Positions 1 to 13,475 of a stretch of 64,000 nt of DNA are shown here, piece after piece; position 1 is the stretch's first letter, and every line of letters starts with the position of its first letter. The translations under genes were made by a program, and so were the position numbers. Source of the DNA: Ecdyonurus torrentis (Eukaryota > Arthropoda > Insecta > Ephemeroptera > Heptageniidae); the NCBI GenBank assembly GCA_949318235.1, contig OX439133.1:5444419-5508418 (forward strand), written 5' to 3'. Below the pieces are notes generated by a model, which was not told the origin of the DNA, did no database searches, and saw only the letters and a program-made list of their open reading frames with translations.

Positions 1-395
1 AAGGTTAGCTTGCTGCTGGCATCAAGTTTTCTCCCACTTTTACCATCACGTGGTTTCCTTTTCCGGCACCTTCCTTTTCCGCATTTTGAGTAAAAAGAAG
101 CACACATTATGACATTTTATGTAAACTTATAAAAACAGGAAAAGGAAGTGACGGTAAAAGTGGAAGAAAACTTCACGCCAGCAGCAAGCTAGGCCTGGAT
201 TGTTTATGTTTACTCAATATGCGGAAAAGGAAGTAGCCGGAAGAGGAAACCACGTGACGGTAAAAGTGGGAGGTAGCTCAGGCCTAGCTTGCTGCTGGCA
301 TCAACTTTTCTCCCACTTTTACCGTCACGTGGTTTCCTCTTCCAGCACTTCCTTTTCCGGTCTTTAGAGTAAACATAAGCGGTCATAGTCATTGT
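1..395. repeat. Family I inverted repeat cluster
   Basis: Several inverted copies of a segment containing CACGTGACGGTAAAAGTGGG and GAAAAGGAAG lie head-to-head and tail-to-tail, joined by AGCTTGCTGCTGGC. The same segments recur at 56594-56788 and 60988-61544. It looks like one palindromic MITE inserted in or rearranged with another copy. There is no coding potential. The left edge may continue outside the window. Confidence 0.7.
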
Positions 396-650
396 ACGAA
401 TAACACTTCTGTATATCCACTTCCGAGTTATGTATTAAAAAAGAATCACTAAATGAAAGTTGTTTTTTTCTTCGAATTTATAAGTATGTATTTAGAAGAG
501 CTATTATGTTTGCTTCTTGCATATAATTGCGTACATATTTTTGGCATTTCTTCTTTTTTGTTGCATTTCCATCCATGAATTTACAATAAATAAAGTCACA
601 AAACTCAAAATATCAGGTTATTGGCATTGATTTTTTTTTTTAAATAATAT
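396..650. other. AT-rich spacer
   Basis: AT-rich sequence with short homopolymer runs. No gene, repeat family or motif was recognised. Confidence 0.5.
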
Positions 651-957
651 TGAAGGTGTAGAACACCTTGAACAAAAAAGTTGCGTAATATCCTAACAAA
701 CCTGATAATCAATGTTGATTTGGCCGGAGTCATTGATTTTTAATTTATTTTCCATTCACAAAATGCCGCTGCCGGTCACTGACGTCACAGCTCGCCCGGT
801 TTACTTGCGCGTGGACCAGGCGAGATGTGACGTCAGTGACCGGCAGCGGCATTTTGTGAATGGAAAATAAATTAGAAATCAATGACTCCGGCCAAATCAA
901 CGTTGATTTTCAGGTTTGTTACGATATTACGCAACTTTTTTTGGTCAAGGTGAGATT
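651..957. mobile_element. Family B palindromic MITE, copy B1
   Basis: Near-perfect inverted arms run from GGTGTAGAACACCTTGAAC to GGTCAAGGTG. Each arm carries CAACGTTGATTTGGCCGGAG and an inner TGACGTCA. The outer TTAA has decayed compared with other copies. Confidence 0.8.
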
Positions 958-1440
958 TAAGTTTATAGGTTTAAAATTTCAAAGGTCTGTAATTTGAAAT
1001 TTAGCGTGTTGATACGTCATTAATTTTTACAAAAGAAATAATGAGCCTTTTTTTTTTTTTTTTTTTTTACCAGCTCTTCCTCGCAATCTTAATATCCATC
1101 TGTGCGTCCGCTATTGTTATGCTGATATAAAAACTGTTTGTTCTACCTATTTTCTGTGCATTTAATATGTGAAAATATTGGTCATTGAAATGAAAATTGT
1201 TTATGAAGCTAACGATTACTCTTATATTGATTTAGTCGTTTCCAGCGGACATACATAACATAGCGTTTAAAAATATATTTAAGGACAATTCACATGGAAA
1301 TTTTATATTTTAAAATAATAATAAAAAAAAGTTTGTCGTAAGATTTGGCACAGAAAAGTTGACTGAAAAAACAATTGGGTAGTTATTGGAATTATTACCA
1401 AAGCAGTTTCTACGTTACTTCAAAGGTAAAATGTTATTTA
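958..1440. other. AT-rich spacer with poly-T
   Basis: No gene was seen. It contains a poly-T run near 1048-1068 and otherwise featureless AT-rich sequence. Confidence 0.5.
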
Positions 1441-1442
1441 AT

Positions 1443-1612
1443 AATGATAACTATAGGTGAAGTAGCTAGCCAGGTAGTACAAAGGTAAATCTTATAATAA
1501 TGATAACTACAGGTGAAGTAGCTAGCCAGGTAGTACAAAGGTAAATCTTATAATAATGATAACTACAGGTGAAGTAGCTAGCCAGGTAGTACAAAGGTAA
1601 ATCTTATTTTAA
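1443..1612. repeat. 56-bp minisatellite, three copies
   Basis: The block TGATAACTAYAGGTGAAG...CAGGTAGTACAAAGG recurs with TGATAACT at 1445, 1501 and 1557, a period of 56 bp. A fourth partial unit starts after 1610. Copies 2 and 3 are almost identical. Confidence 0.9.
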
Positions 1613-1736
1613 TGATAACCACAAATTCAAATTCAGCTCATATTTCTCACATAAGAATATAATTGTAAAAGTAGCGCAAGTATTTGAAAAGTAAAAATTA
1701 TCACAATCATGTGTAAATATATAAATTTAAAGGAAT

Positions 1737-2375
1737 AGACCAGAAGAATACTTAAGCATTTATATCACAAAACACTTACATAAGCTCGTTCTAAAAACTA
1801 CACACAAATATTGAGCCAGCTTTGAAAATGTTCCTTTGTTAAAAACAGCTGGTTATGACGTTGTTACCTGTTTACTACGTTTATACATATGGTCAATATG
1901 GTCGATCATTGTTATTTCTTCTTTTAGAACTTTGAACTTGATAAGAATGAAAGAAATTTCCCAAAAAAAGTTCCAGTCTCAATATGCGGCTCACTTTTAT
2001 CTTTTATCGGCTCAAAAAAAAAAAAATGAACCAATGAATGTGTCTTATTTTGTTGGTCAGCCAATCACTGTTATTGAGATTCACTTTACTTTACAGAACG
2101 AGCTATAAATAACTTTAGTTTGTTTCAAAACCCAACTGTATCTCCATAGCAGTGATCAGAAAATCTCAATTAATGCAACCCGCACAACATTTTCATACTA
2201 ATTTTTGCATGTTTCTGACGTCATAAACATGAATAGTCACGCAAATTGCATACTTTACAGTTTTTTCACGCTCTCTCGTGGGGCTACATTAACATTCTAG
2301 TAAATATTATCATTAGTTTTGAAGATCCCGTTTATTTATTAAAAAACACATGTTTAATGTGGTCTATGCCTTTAA
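1737..2375 (+). mobile_element. Family A MITE copy A1, split by a family D MITE
   Basis: Starts TTAAAGGAATAGACCAG and ends GGTCTATGCCTTTAA. The interior matches the A consensus (CTGACGTCATAAACATGAA; CACGCTCTCTCGTGGGGCTA). A family D element at 1783-2104 interrupts it at the position equivalent to TTACATA|AATAAC, with about 10 bp of A lost beside the insertion. Confidence 0.9.
1783..2104 (+). mobile_element. Family D MITE nested in A1
   Basis: Terminal inverted repeats AGCTCGTTCT / AGAACGAGCT enclose sequence shared with copies at 12601-12914 and 56789-57102. ATA is present on both sides of the insertion. This is the most diverged of the three full copies. Confidence 0.85.
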
Positions 2376-2817
<442 letters not shown>

Positions 2818-2921
2818 TATAAAAGAAGGGATTAATTTTTTGTACAGATATGGGCAAAAATAAATTTACAATAAAATAAAAGCCCAATTTTAAAACTTTT
2901 TTTTTTTTCAAAACAACATCA

Positions 2922-3198
2922 GTCTAAAAATTGGTGCACACTTTAGTTACGAATCCTAACTTATTTAAGATAATCAGTTTAAGTTATTATGAGTAGCTAA
3001 AATAATGTATTTTAGCACATTAATAACAATAGCTAATTTAACTTAAAATAGCTTAAAAACAGCTTAAAAGAACTTAAAATAGCTATTTTTAACAACTTGC
3101 TAAAATGCATTATTTTATCTACTCATAATAACTTAAAAGTGATTATCTTAAATAAGTTAGGATTAGTAACTAAAGTAATGCACCAATTTTTAGAGTGT
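2922..3198. mobile_element. Family C palindromic MITE, copy C1
   Basis: Inverted arms of about 130 bp begin TCTAAAAATTGGTGCA and end TGCACCAATTTTTAGAGTG. The inner arms carry TAGCTAAAATAATG and CATTATTTTATCTACTCATA. Confidence 0.9.
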
Positions 3199-3298
3199 TA
3201 ATTTATGCTATATAAAATAATAATTATGCTATACAATAGCATAAAATATTAAAAAGCATAATTATTTATATACATTCATAATATATCAACATTTATTC
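3199..3298. repeat. Family L fragment
   Basis: Repeated ATTATGCTAT and ATAGCATAA words match the fuller copy at 30318-30537. Confidence 0.5.
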
Positions 3299-3572
3299 TA
3301 TAGGGTGTATGCATTGATATAAAAGTCGTAGCCATGTTGGATCACTAAATAACATGTGTCAGTATAGGAAAATAGCCAGTTTAAAAATACTTTGCAATAT
3401 TTTTGAGAGCATTGATGAATTAGGTTTTCAAGAATGCAAGAAAAATCATTAACATAAAAAATTGACTTATTTTTGAAAGAAAATATCTGAAAACCAAGTT
3501 ACTGAGAATGTTAATCGTTGCTCTAATATGGTTCCGAAGCGCAATCTATGACGTCATGAGGATACACCCTTA
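3299..3572 (-). mobile_element. Family E MITE, copy E1
   Basis: Begins TATAGGGTGTATGCATTG and ends GGATACACCCTTATA. It contains GCCATGTTGGATCACT and TATGACGTCAT, as in other E copies read in reverse. Confidence 0.9.
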
Positions 3573-3674
3573 TAAAAAAAATACGCAATTGATATTGTAA
3601 GGCAGCTGAAAGGTAATTATTGCTATTTTGTAATAACATAAGTAATTATACTAAACATATTAAAAATTATGCTA

Positions 3675-3982
3675 TATAGGGTGTATGCGGATGACGTCAT
3701 ATTTATTGCGCTTTGAGGCCATACTGGAGTAGTGCATAACATTGCTCAGCATAGGACAAACTTCGTTTAAGCCAATTTTCTTTGGGAAATCGTTTAATTT
3801 TTTGTTATTGTTATTTTTCTCACATACTTGAGATACTAATTCAACATATTTACAGCATCAATGCTCTCAAAAATATTGCATAGTGTTTTTAAACTGGCAA
3901 AATGAGTTTTTTTCCTATGTTACCCATGTTATTGAGTTATCCAACATGGCGGCGACTTTAACATGAATGCATACACCCTATA
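3675..3982 (+). mobile_element. Family E MITE, copy E2
   Basis: Runs from TATAGGGTGTATGCGGATGA to TGCATACACCCTATA. It is close to the consensus and inverted relative to E1, 100 bp away. Confidence 0.92.
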
Positions 3983-4057
3983 TAGTATAATCATTATAGA
4001 TAAATTATGCTTTTATGTATAAATATTGCTGAATTGAGGCAGCATAATTATTAAGAG

Positions 4058-4378
4058 TTGTATATAGATGGCTTGCATCTCAAAATCTAAAAAGAAAACT
4101 TCGAAATTTTATGATGCCATTTGAAAGTTAACAGTTGAGTAACAGCTACCTATGATAAAATTTTCAGAACCCTTGACCATCAGATAAGAGAGAAAATAGT
4201 TATTGAAATTAACATGATCTTTTATGGGACTAAAATTTCAAAAAATCATAATTTAAAATCTATCATAGTGACCCCCAAAATTTTTAACAATTTGAAGATA
4301 CCATAATGTATCACTGTGCAAAATTTCAGATTATTCTTTCTTTACAATTTTTTTAGTCAAATCCCGCATTATTTCCCT
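4058..4378 (+). repeat. Family H repeat, copy H1
   Basis: Shares TATATAGATGGCTTGCATCTC, GATGCCATTTGAAAGTTAAC, ACCATCAGATAAGAGAGAAA and the 3' GTCAAATCCCGCA with copies at 11645-11979 and 29112-29440. No clear terminal repeat was found. Confidence 0.8.
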
Positions 4379-5279
4379 GTTTATTTTTGTCTATGTGATT
4401 CACAGCATAAATTACATTTTTTTTTTTTTTAAATATTTAAAATTTAAATTATAATAAAAAAAATAATTAACCAATATACCTGAACTTTTCAAGTAATTAA
4501 AATTATTTTTTTCTATAATGTAAAAAAACTTATTCTTGTAAAGTTATATATTATATAATTTTCAAACGAGATATTTTTCATTCAATTAGTTTATGCGAGT
4601 CTTGCCAAATAAAATTGATAACAGATTTTCATCACCTCTCATTGTAATTTTGTTTGACAAATAAAAGTTATTATAACCTATATCTATGCCTTATTCTATA
4701 TTAATAATAATACATTTGGGCGTTAAAAAATTTATAGTTTTTGATATAATTTTTAAAAATAGAAATATAAATGCATTTCAATTAAAACTGATATTTTAAA
4801 TTTAATATAAATAATAGTAAACTAAAAAAAAAAAAAAAAAAATCTCAATAGATAAAATTGAATAGAAATAAATCAAAGGAAGAAAAAAAAAAAGAGATTT
4901 GATTGAAAAAATAAAATTTATAAAAAATACTTCAATAGAGAAAAGACAAAATATTTTTCAAGACAATTTTTTTTAACAGAAGACATTTTTTTTTTGTGCT
5001 GTCTTATATTTTTGTTTCTTTGTCTTTGCAGAAAAAATATTTTATATTTCTTTATTTCATTTGGCAAGATTAAAGCAAAGTTAAAAAAACAAAACCTTCT
5101 TTTGTGTTTCTTTACCTTGGTATTAATTTAACTGTACTTTCTAGACATCGAGAAAAACTTTTGTACCAACTTTGTGTCTCGGAATATTTTACCTTTTTAT
5201 TGTGGGGATTTTTATACTATAGCAAATAAAAAAGCTTACGGACGTTTTGTCTTTTTTAAATTTTTTTAACGTTTTTCAT
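4379..5279. other. AT-rich spacer
   Basis: Long poly-A/poly-T-rich stretch with no recognisable gene or repeat family. Confidence 0.5.
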
Positions 5280-5752
5280 TGCATCATTGATTGATTTATT
5301 GATTGATTTATTGCATCATTGATTGATTTCTTGTTTGATTGACTCATTGATTGGATTGATTTCTTATTTAATTGATTCATTGATTTATTCATTGATTCAT
5401 TCATTGATTCATTCATTGATTCATTCATTGATTCATTCATTGATTCATTCATTGATTCATTCATTGATTCATTCATTGATTCATTCATTGATTCATTCAT
5501 TGATTCATTCATTGATTCATTCATTGATTCATTCATTGATTCATTCATTGATTCATTCATTGATTCATTCATTGATTCATTCATTGATTCATTGATTGAT
5601 TCATTCATTCATTGATTCATTCATTGATTCATTCATTGATTCATTCATTGATTCATTGATTCATTGATTGATTCATTCATTCATTCATTCATTCATTCAT
5701 TCATTCATTCATTCATTCATTCATTCATTCATTCATTCATTCATTCATTTCA
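5280..5752. repeat. 12-mer then ATTC tetranucleotide satellite
   Basis: A (TTGATTCATTCA)n array occupies about 5388-5660. It is preceded by imperfect TTGATTTA units and followed by pure (ATTC)n to 5752. The open frames here are repeat translation only. Confidence 0.95.
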
Positions 5753-6115
5753 TTCTCCCTCGTATCCTAAAAGTTATGCAACCAGTTGGGTATAAATGTA
5801 ATGCGGGTTGCTAACGTCTAAAAATTAGCAGGGGTAAAGCAAACTCAATGGTGATTTTTGCAATAAATTTGCACTAAAGTTACATTTGCAAGTCATTTTC
5901 TGCCATAAAGACGATTTTATCTGTTCAAATATTGCTTACATTATTATCCAGTAATTTTTATTTATTATTGCTATAACTCGAGAATATTTCATATTTTTAC
6001 TGCCATATTTTGCCTGGCTTCTAACATGCTAAAACTACATTATATAGAAAATATGGCCCTTCACTGAGCATTACCTACACTCAGAAAACACATGTGTAGC
6101 TAGAACAATATTTAA
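5753..6115. other. Spacer with a short dispersed motif
   Basis: No gene was seen. ATGCAACCAGTTGGGTA followed by TAATGCGGGTTGC resembles 11445-11482, so it is probably an old repeat fragment. Confidence 0.4.
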
Positions 6116-6418
6116 TTAAAGGCATAGAACACTTTGAACAAAAAAACATGTCTAGTATTCTAACATACCTGTTGATTTGGCCGGATTCATTGATTTCTAA
6201 TTTATTTTACATTCATACATATCAGCTGCATGTTTATGACGACACAGCCTGCCTGCTTCCGCGCGCGTGGACTAGTAAGCTGTGACGTCATAAACATGCA
6301 TCTGACATTTTTTAAATGTAAAATAAATTAGAAATCAATAACTCGGGTCCAATTAACGTTGGTATTTAAGTATGTTAGGATACTAGACTTTTTTTTTTAA
6401 TGTGTTCTATTACTTTAA
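6116..6418. mobile_element. Family B MITE, copy B2
   Basis: TTAA-bounded element with AGGCATAGAACACTTTGAAC at the left and GTGTTCTATTACTTTAA at the right. GTGACGTCATAAACATGCAT is in the right arm. Confidence 0.9.
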
Positions 6419-6419
6419 G

Positions 6420-6496
6420 GGTTGTATTCAAATGTTTTTTATCTCAAAATATATATAAAAAAAATCAAAAATTTATGATGCAATTTGAAAGTTAAA
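6420..6496 (+). repeat. Family H 5' fragment
   Basis: GGTTGTATTCAAATG...ATCTCAAAATATA...TTTATGATGCAATTTGAAAG matches the first part of H1. The rest is missing. Confidence 0.6.
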
Positions 6497-7067
6497 GGCA
6501 CAGAAAACATAAAACAACATGTTCTTTTAATTATTAAACGCAAAATTGAATCTGCAAATCTGATTGATTCTATACAATACTTAAAGCACTGTAAAACTGT
6601 GTATAGTCATTGTACTAAAAAATGAAATTGTATTAGCTTATGGTTATTCAATGCAATCAGATGGAGATTTCAGTTGACGCAAAACTCTATCTTAATACAT
6701 GTTATTCCCATATTCCAATAGAATTGCATTTTATATTGCAATAACCGTACAAGCTTTTCAACGTGTTTTTGTGTGTGTGTGTTTTTAGAGTGTATATATC
6801 TATTAAATTTATGATTTAAAAAAAAAAACTAAAAAAAAAGTTACTTTTTCCCGTGTGCTCTCTAAATATGCTATGAGTAGATATTTATTTTCTGAGTGTA
6901 TATATATAAAAGGTTCCACAAGCCATAAATTGTATAGAAAATGTTTATTTTGCATGACAATGTAATGCAGTTGTTACTTTAGTACAGGTATAGTACAATG
7001 CAAGTACATGCAATGTCCGTACAGTATTATGCAAAAGTGCATACATTTTACATTGTAATATTATATG
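6497..7067. other. AT-rich spacer
   Basis: No gene or known repeat was recognised. It includes a short (GT)n run near 6770. Confidence 0.5.
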
Positions 7068-7117
7068 ACGTTGTTGTTGTTGTTGTTGTTGTGGTTGTGG
7101 TTGTTGTTGTTGTTGTT
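7068..7117. repeat. (GTT)n microsatellite
   Basis: TTG trinucleotides with a few GTGG interruptions. Confidence 0.9.
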
Positions 7118-7177
7118 TTAGTTAGTTATATATTTTTTAGTTTTTTACTGTTGTAAATTTAATGATAAAATTCATAA

Positions 7178-7297
7178 TGGACCACTTGCAATGAAATAAG
7201 AACTATTCAAAATAAAATGGATTTAATACATTTCTTATGTAAAAAACATTGTTTTAAACGTTGCAACAATTAAAAACATTTTATTGTAAGTGGTCTA
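7178..7297. mobile_element. Family J MITE, copy J1
   Basis: Ends TGGACCACTTGCAATGA and TTATTGTAAGTGGTCTA form inverted repeats around GTTGCAACAATTAAAAACAT. Related copies lie at 12960-13084 and 33874-34020. Confidence 0.8.
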
Positions 7298-7477
7298 TTT
7301 GATAAGAAAAGTATTGAATCCATTTCTAAATTTGTATAACAATGAAAATAATTCTCATACAAGTCAGGAATTCTGGTACTAACAAGTTCTCATGTTTTTA
7401 ACATTTGAATTTGAATGCGTTTTGACGTCATAATGGTTATTTAATACAATACATTAAATTTAAATTTCTTATGTATT

Positions 7478-7481
<4 letters not shown>

Positions 7482-7539
<58 letters not shown>

Positions 7540-7548
7540 AGAGAGAGA

Positions 7549-7604
<56 letters not shown>

Positions 7605-7680
7605 AGAGAGAAGAGAGAAGAGAGAGAGAGATAGAGCAAGAGAGAGAGCAATAGAGAGAGAGAAAGAGAGAGACTGAGTC

Positions 7681-7751
<71 letters not shown>
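7482..7751. repeat. (GA)n microsatellite
   Basis: About 270 bp of GA repeats with AAGAGA, ATAGAG and GACTGAGTCAG interruptions near 7630-7690. Confidence 0.97.
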
Positions 7752-7754
<3 letters not shown>

Positions 7755-8211
7755 GGTTAAATAGATTAAACATGAAAGTTATCAAGAAAAACGCTGCTCT
7801 ATAATTTGTACTAAAAATAAATCATACAAATTCCAGACGTATTATCTTGAATAATACACTATGAAAACTAATGTCTACTCACAACGTACATAAATTTACA
7901 AATTAACTATAAGAAAATAAATTGATTGTACTACACATGATTGTGATAATATATACAATTCAAAAACTTTTGCTAAATTCGTAATGTTATTCTTAAAGGT
8001 ATAGAACACACACGGAATCAAAAATTACCATACCTAAGGCAGGGACATAAATCCTGAATTTTCAATAGGTAAGCTTTAATTTATAGAACAGGTATATAAA
8101 ACATACTGCTATAAAACAGGTATAATACAGGTATAAAACGAACAGTATAAACTACAATATAACGTTTAATATAAGTGAGTCACACCTTTATTGTAGCATA
8201 TGAGACCTGTA
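7752..8211. other. AT-rich spacer
   Basis: No gene was seen. TTAAAGGTATAGAACACACACGG near 7996 is a probable family B end fragment. Confidence 0.45.
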
Positions 8212-8554
8212 TTAAAGGAATAGACCAGAAGAAAACATAAGCTTATATATCACAAAACACTTGATGGGATTTACATAAATAACATTAGTTTGTCTCAAAA
8301 CCCAACAGTAGCCCCGTAGCAGTGATCAGAACATTCTATTTATGCAACCCGTACAACATTTTTATACTAATTTTTGCATGTTTCTGACGTCATAAACATG
8401 AATTGTCACATAAATAGCATACTTTACAGTATTTTCACGCTCTATAGTGGGGCTACATTAACATTCTAGTAAAAATTGTCATCAGTTTTGTAGAGCCCTT
8501 TTCATGTTTACTCATTAAAAAGGTCATGTTGTTTTATGTGGTCTATGGCTTTAA
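8212..8554 (+). mobile_element. Family A MITE, copy A2
   Basis: Complete copy from TTAAAGGAATAGACCAG to GGTCTATGGCTTTAA. The internal motifs CTGACGTCATAAACATGAA and ACTTGATGGGATTTACATAA are intact. Confidence 0.95.
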
Positions 8555-8672
8555 TTAAAAAATTGAAAATGTTAGTAATTTATTTTTTATTTGACCCAAG
8601 TAGTTCACAATAAAATTGCACATAAAAATATATTCATATTCCCTACCTGCCTAAATGCAATGATATGAAAAA

Positions 8673-8962
8673 TATACCCCTTGCACATCCTTGCGCTTTG
8701 TCGACATGTTTGTGGTGCCTAATGCATTGTCCAGCATAGGGGAAACATCATTTCTCCTAATTTTTCACATATATACAAAGAGTATTTCAACTGAACGAAT
8801 TTTTCTCATATTCTTCGAGCTTATTAGGAGCTAGAAATAAGGCTTTGATTGAGGTTTGAAGCTTCTTTTGCTATTAAAAAAAATTACGTTTTCCTATGCT
8901 GGCCTATGTATTCCTGACCAACAAAATGGCAACTCTTAAATATGAGTAGAACCAGTCTATAA
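8673..8962 (+). mobile_element. Family G MITE, copy G1
   Basis: Begins TATACCCCTTGCACATCC and ends GAACCAGTCTATA. It shares TTGTGGTGCCTAATGCATTG and CCTATGCTGGCCTATGTATT with four other copies. Confidence 0.88.
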
Positions 8963-9184
8963 GTACTTGAAACCTACTAGCACTTCATTTTCTGAGTGTA
9001 CATTTGTTAATGTTATCTTACAATATGACGCACGGTAAATCTGAACATAAACCAGTTGTAGTCTTTACTGTGATCAATACCCAAGCGCACTTTAAATATA
9101 TACTTGGATCAACCATTGTTTATCATTACGTCATTTATTTATTATAATATCTCAAATTAAAAAACTAACTCGGTACCTTTGATC

Positions 9185-9487
9185 TGTACGCATGACGTCA
9201 TTCTGAGTGCTTTTCGATGCTCTTCTTGAGCAATGAATAACATTGCTCAGCATAGGACAAACGTAGTTTTTGGCTATTTTATTTGGAAAATTAGCTATTT
9301 TTTTGGTCAATATTATTTTTCTTGCATACTTGGGGTACTAATTCAACCTGTTAACAACATCAATGCTCTCAAAAATATTGCGAAGTATTTTTAAACTGGC
9401 AAAAATGTGCCATTTTCCTATACTGGCCCATGTAATTTAGTACTCACTTATGACGTCGACTTTAACGTGAATGAAACCACCCTATTA
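9185..9487 (+). mobile_element. Family E MITE, copy E3 (variant)
   Basis: Divergent E member with GTACGCATGACGTCATTCTG and CTCTTCTTGAGCAATGAATA. It is closest to E10 (57823-58135), which carries the same variant end, and suggests a subfamily. Confidence 0.8.
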
Positions 9488-10862
<1,375 letters not shown>

Positions 10863-11061
10863 CTGTTTCATTCTCTTATCGTTTAAATTGTAATTAAAAC
10901 AAAGCGTAGAATTAAAATGTTTCTCTATAATAAAGTAAAACTTAATACTGTTATTTTAACTTAATTTAAGAGAAGAAGAAAGAAAAAGTATTACGCAATA
11001 TAAAATAAATTGTTTAATTCATGGTGCATTTATGTCGCAATAAATATTGCTATTTAATATA

Positions 11062-11336
11062 CACTCAAAAAATTGGTACATTACTTTAGTTACGAATCTT
11101 AACTTATTTAAGATAATCACTTTTAAGTTATTATGAGAAGCTAAAATAATGTATTAAGTTATTAAAAATAGCTGATTTCAGTTGTTTTCAGTGTTTTAAA
11201 CTATTTTTAAGTTAAAATAGCTATTGTTAATAATTTGTTAAAATGCATTATATTAGCTACTAATAATAACTTAAAAGTGATTATCTCATAAATGTTAGGA
11301 TTCGTAACTAAAGTAATGCACTAGTTTTTTGAGTGT
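11062..11336. mobile_element. Family C palindromic MITE, copy C2
   Basis: Arms start CACTCAAAAAATTGGTACAT and end ATGCACTAGTTTTTTGAGTG. The interior matches the family C consensus. Confidence 0.9.
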
Positions 11337-11644
11337 GTGTATAAATAATCTTGCTCTAAACATCTATTGCATAATAATCACTTATTTATGTTCTGTCCTT
11401 GTAAATTTTAATATTGTTGCTATTTTATTGTATCCTTGGGTCTATGCAACTAGTTGTGTACTTTTGTAATACGGGTTGCGGAATCTTTTATACAGGGTGT
11501 TTATAAAGTTTCAGCTGATTTCATTGAGTTATTACGACCTATCCGCTTAGTGTAATTTTATAATTCAATATACCATTTTGTAGCCCAAAATTTGAAATTT
11601 TTTAATATTAAAGTAAAAATTTTGTATATTACGTCAATTTTCTT

Positions 11645-11979
11645 TAAGGCGGTAAATCAGCTACTGCGGGATTTGACTAAAAAATTGTAAAGACAGAAAA
11701 ATCTGAAATTTTGCACAGTGATACATTAGGATTAGGTATCTTTAAAAATGTAAAAATTTTGGGGGGTCACCATGCTAGATTTTAAATTATGATTTTTTGA
11801 AGTTTTAGTCCCATAAGAGCACATGTTAATTTCAATAATTAATTTCTCTGTTATCTGATGGTCACGGGTTCTGAAAATTTTATCATAGGTAGCTGTTACT
11901 ATTAACTTGCAAATGGCATCATAAAATTTCGAAGTTTTCTTTTCAGATTTTGAGATACAAGCCATCTATATACAATCCT
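11645..11979 (-). repeat. Family H repeat, copy H2
   Basis: Reverse-complement match of H1, from CTACTGCGGGATTTGACT to GCCATCTATATACAATCC. Confidence 0.82.
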
Positions 11980-12084
11980 TAATTAATGTTAAGGAAAAAG
12001 GTCATTTTTTGAGAATTACAACAATTTTTTGTGAAAAAGTCAATTTTATTTTGTTTAAAGAGTGAATAAGGAACCAAAGCTATC

Positions 12085-12414
12085 TTAAAGCCATAGAACA
12101 CATAAGTAACGTTTGCTTTTTAATGAATAAACACGAAATGGGATCTTCAAAACTGATGACAATTTTTACCAGAAAAATAATGTAGCCCCACGAGAGAGCG
12201 TGAAAAAACTGTAAAGTGTGCAATTTCCATGTTTATGACGTCAGAAACATGCAAAAATTAGTATGAAAATGTTGTGCGGGTTGCATAAATAGAATTTTCT
12301 GATCACTGCTACGGGGCTACTGTTGGGTTTTGAGACAAACTAGTTATTTATGTAAATCCCATCAAGTGTTTTCTGATATAAATGTTTATGTCTTTCTCTG
12401 GTCTATTCCTTTAA
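12085..12414 (-). mobile_element. Family A MITE, copy A3
   Basis: TTAAAGCCATAGAACACATAA at the left and GGTCTATTCCTTTAA at the right. The termini and CRE-like core are intact. Confidence 0.93.
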
Positions 12415-12600
12415 TGAACTTCCACTTAACCACCGTTTGTGGCTCGGCAAATGTCATAATGTCTATTTTTTTAAAAATGTTAAGATTTTTACAACTTTTA
12501 GATTTCGGGCTACAAAATGGTATATTGAACTATAAATTTACTCCAAGCGGATAGGTCGTAATAGCTTATTGAAAGCAGCAGAATCTTTATAAACATCCTA

Positions 12601-12914
12601 GCTCGTTCTGCAAAGTCAGACTTCCGGCGCAACTTTTGTGTCGATATGTTCCTTTGTTATAACAGCTGATTATGACTTCGTTACCTGTTTACTACGTTTA
12701 TACATATGGTCGATCATTGTTATTTCTTCGTTTAGAACTTTGAACTTGATAAGAATGAAAGAAACTCCACACAAAAAAATTCCATGCTCTTCATGTGACT
12801 CAATTTTTGTCAATTTTGTTAGCTCAAAAAACAAGATCAACCAATGAATGTGTCGTATTTTGTTGGTCAGCCAATCAATGTTGTTGAGATTCACTTTACT
12901 TTACAGAACAAGCT
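12601..12914 (+). mobile_element. Family D MITE, copy D2
   Basis: TIRs GCTCGTTCTG and CAGAACAAGC are flanked on both sides by TA. Nearly identical to D3 at 56789-57102, so recent activity is likely. Confidence 0.9.
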
Positions 12915-12928
12915 ACTGTATATCAAGC

Positions 12929-12963
<35 letters not shown>

Positions 12964-13084
12964 TGAACGAATTATTTATATAATAAAATGCATTAAAACT
13001 TTCTTAATGCATTTCTCATGAAAAAAATCGTTATTATAAATACGGTACAGCAATTATACAAAACGTTCATTGTAAGTGCTCCAT
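12929..13084. mobile_element. Poly-T and family J MITE, copy J2
   Basis: A poly-T run (about 12929-12959) is followed by TACAATGAACGAATTA...CTTAATGCATTTCTCATG...GTTCATTGTAAGTGCTCCAT, a diverged J copy. Confidence 0.7.
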
Positions 13085-13160
13085 TAAAATGATTTTAAAA
13101 ACTACAACACTATACTATTTTTAATGCAGTTTGCAAAGTGATATTTCACACATTATACTA

Positions 13161-13475
13161 TTAAAGGCGTAGAACACTTCTAATAAAAGAGTTGTGTAAT
13201 ATCCTAACAAACCTGAAAATCAACGTTGATTTGTCCGAAATCATTGATTTCTAATTTATTTTCTATTCACAAAATGGCACGAGCGGTCAATGACGTCACA
13301 GCTCGTCTGGTCCACGAGCGGGTAAAACAAGTGAGCTGTGACGTCAGTGACCGCTAGTGGCATTTTGTGAATGTAAAATAAATTAGAAATCAATGACTCC
13401 GGCCAAATCAACGTTGATATTTAGGTATGTTAGGATATTAGACATGCTTTTTGTTCAAAGTGTTCTACGCCTTAA
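13161..13475. mobile_element. Family B MITE, copy B3
   Basis: TTAAAGGCGTAGAACACTTC to GTTCTACGCCTTAA with paired TGACGTCA motifs in the inner arms. It shares its right-hand TTAA with A4. Confidence 0.93.

Larger units (their letters stand above)
11494..12597. mobile_element. Foldback element with nested H2 and A3
   Basis: The left arm AGGGTGTTTATAAAG...ACGACCTATCCGCTTAGTG...CATTTTGTAGCCC pairs with the right arm GGGCTACAAAATGGTATAT...CGGATAGGTCGT...TTTATAAACATCCT, about 105 bp each. The interior is largely replaced by a family H repeat and a family A MITE. Confidence 0.75.

Noticed and set aside
5388..5660. CRISPR-like regularly spaced repeat
   Set aside because: It is a contiguous 12-mer tandem repeat without unique spacers, in a eukaryotic context.
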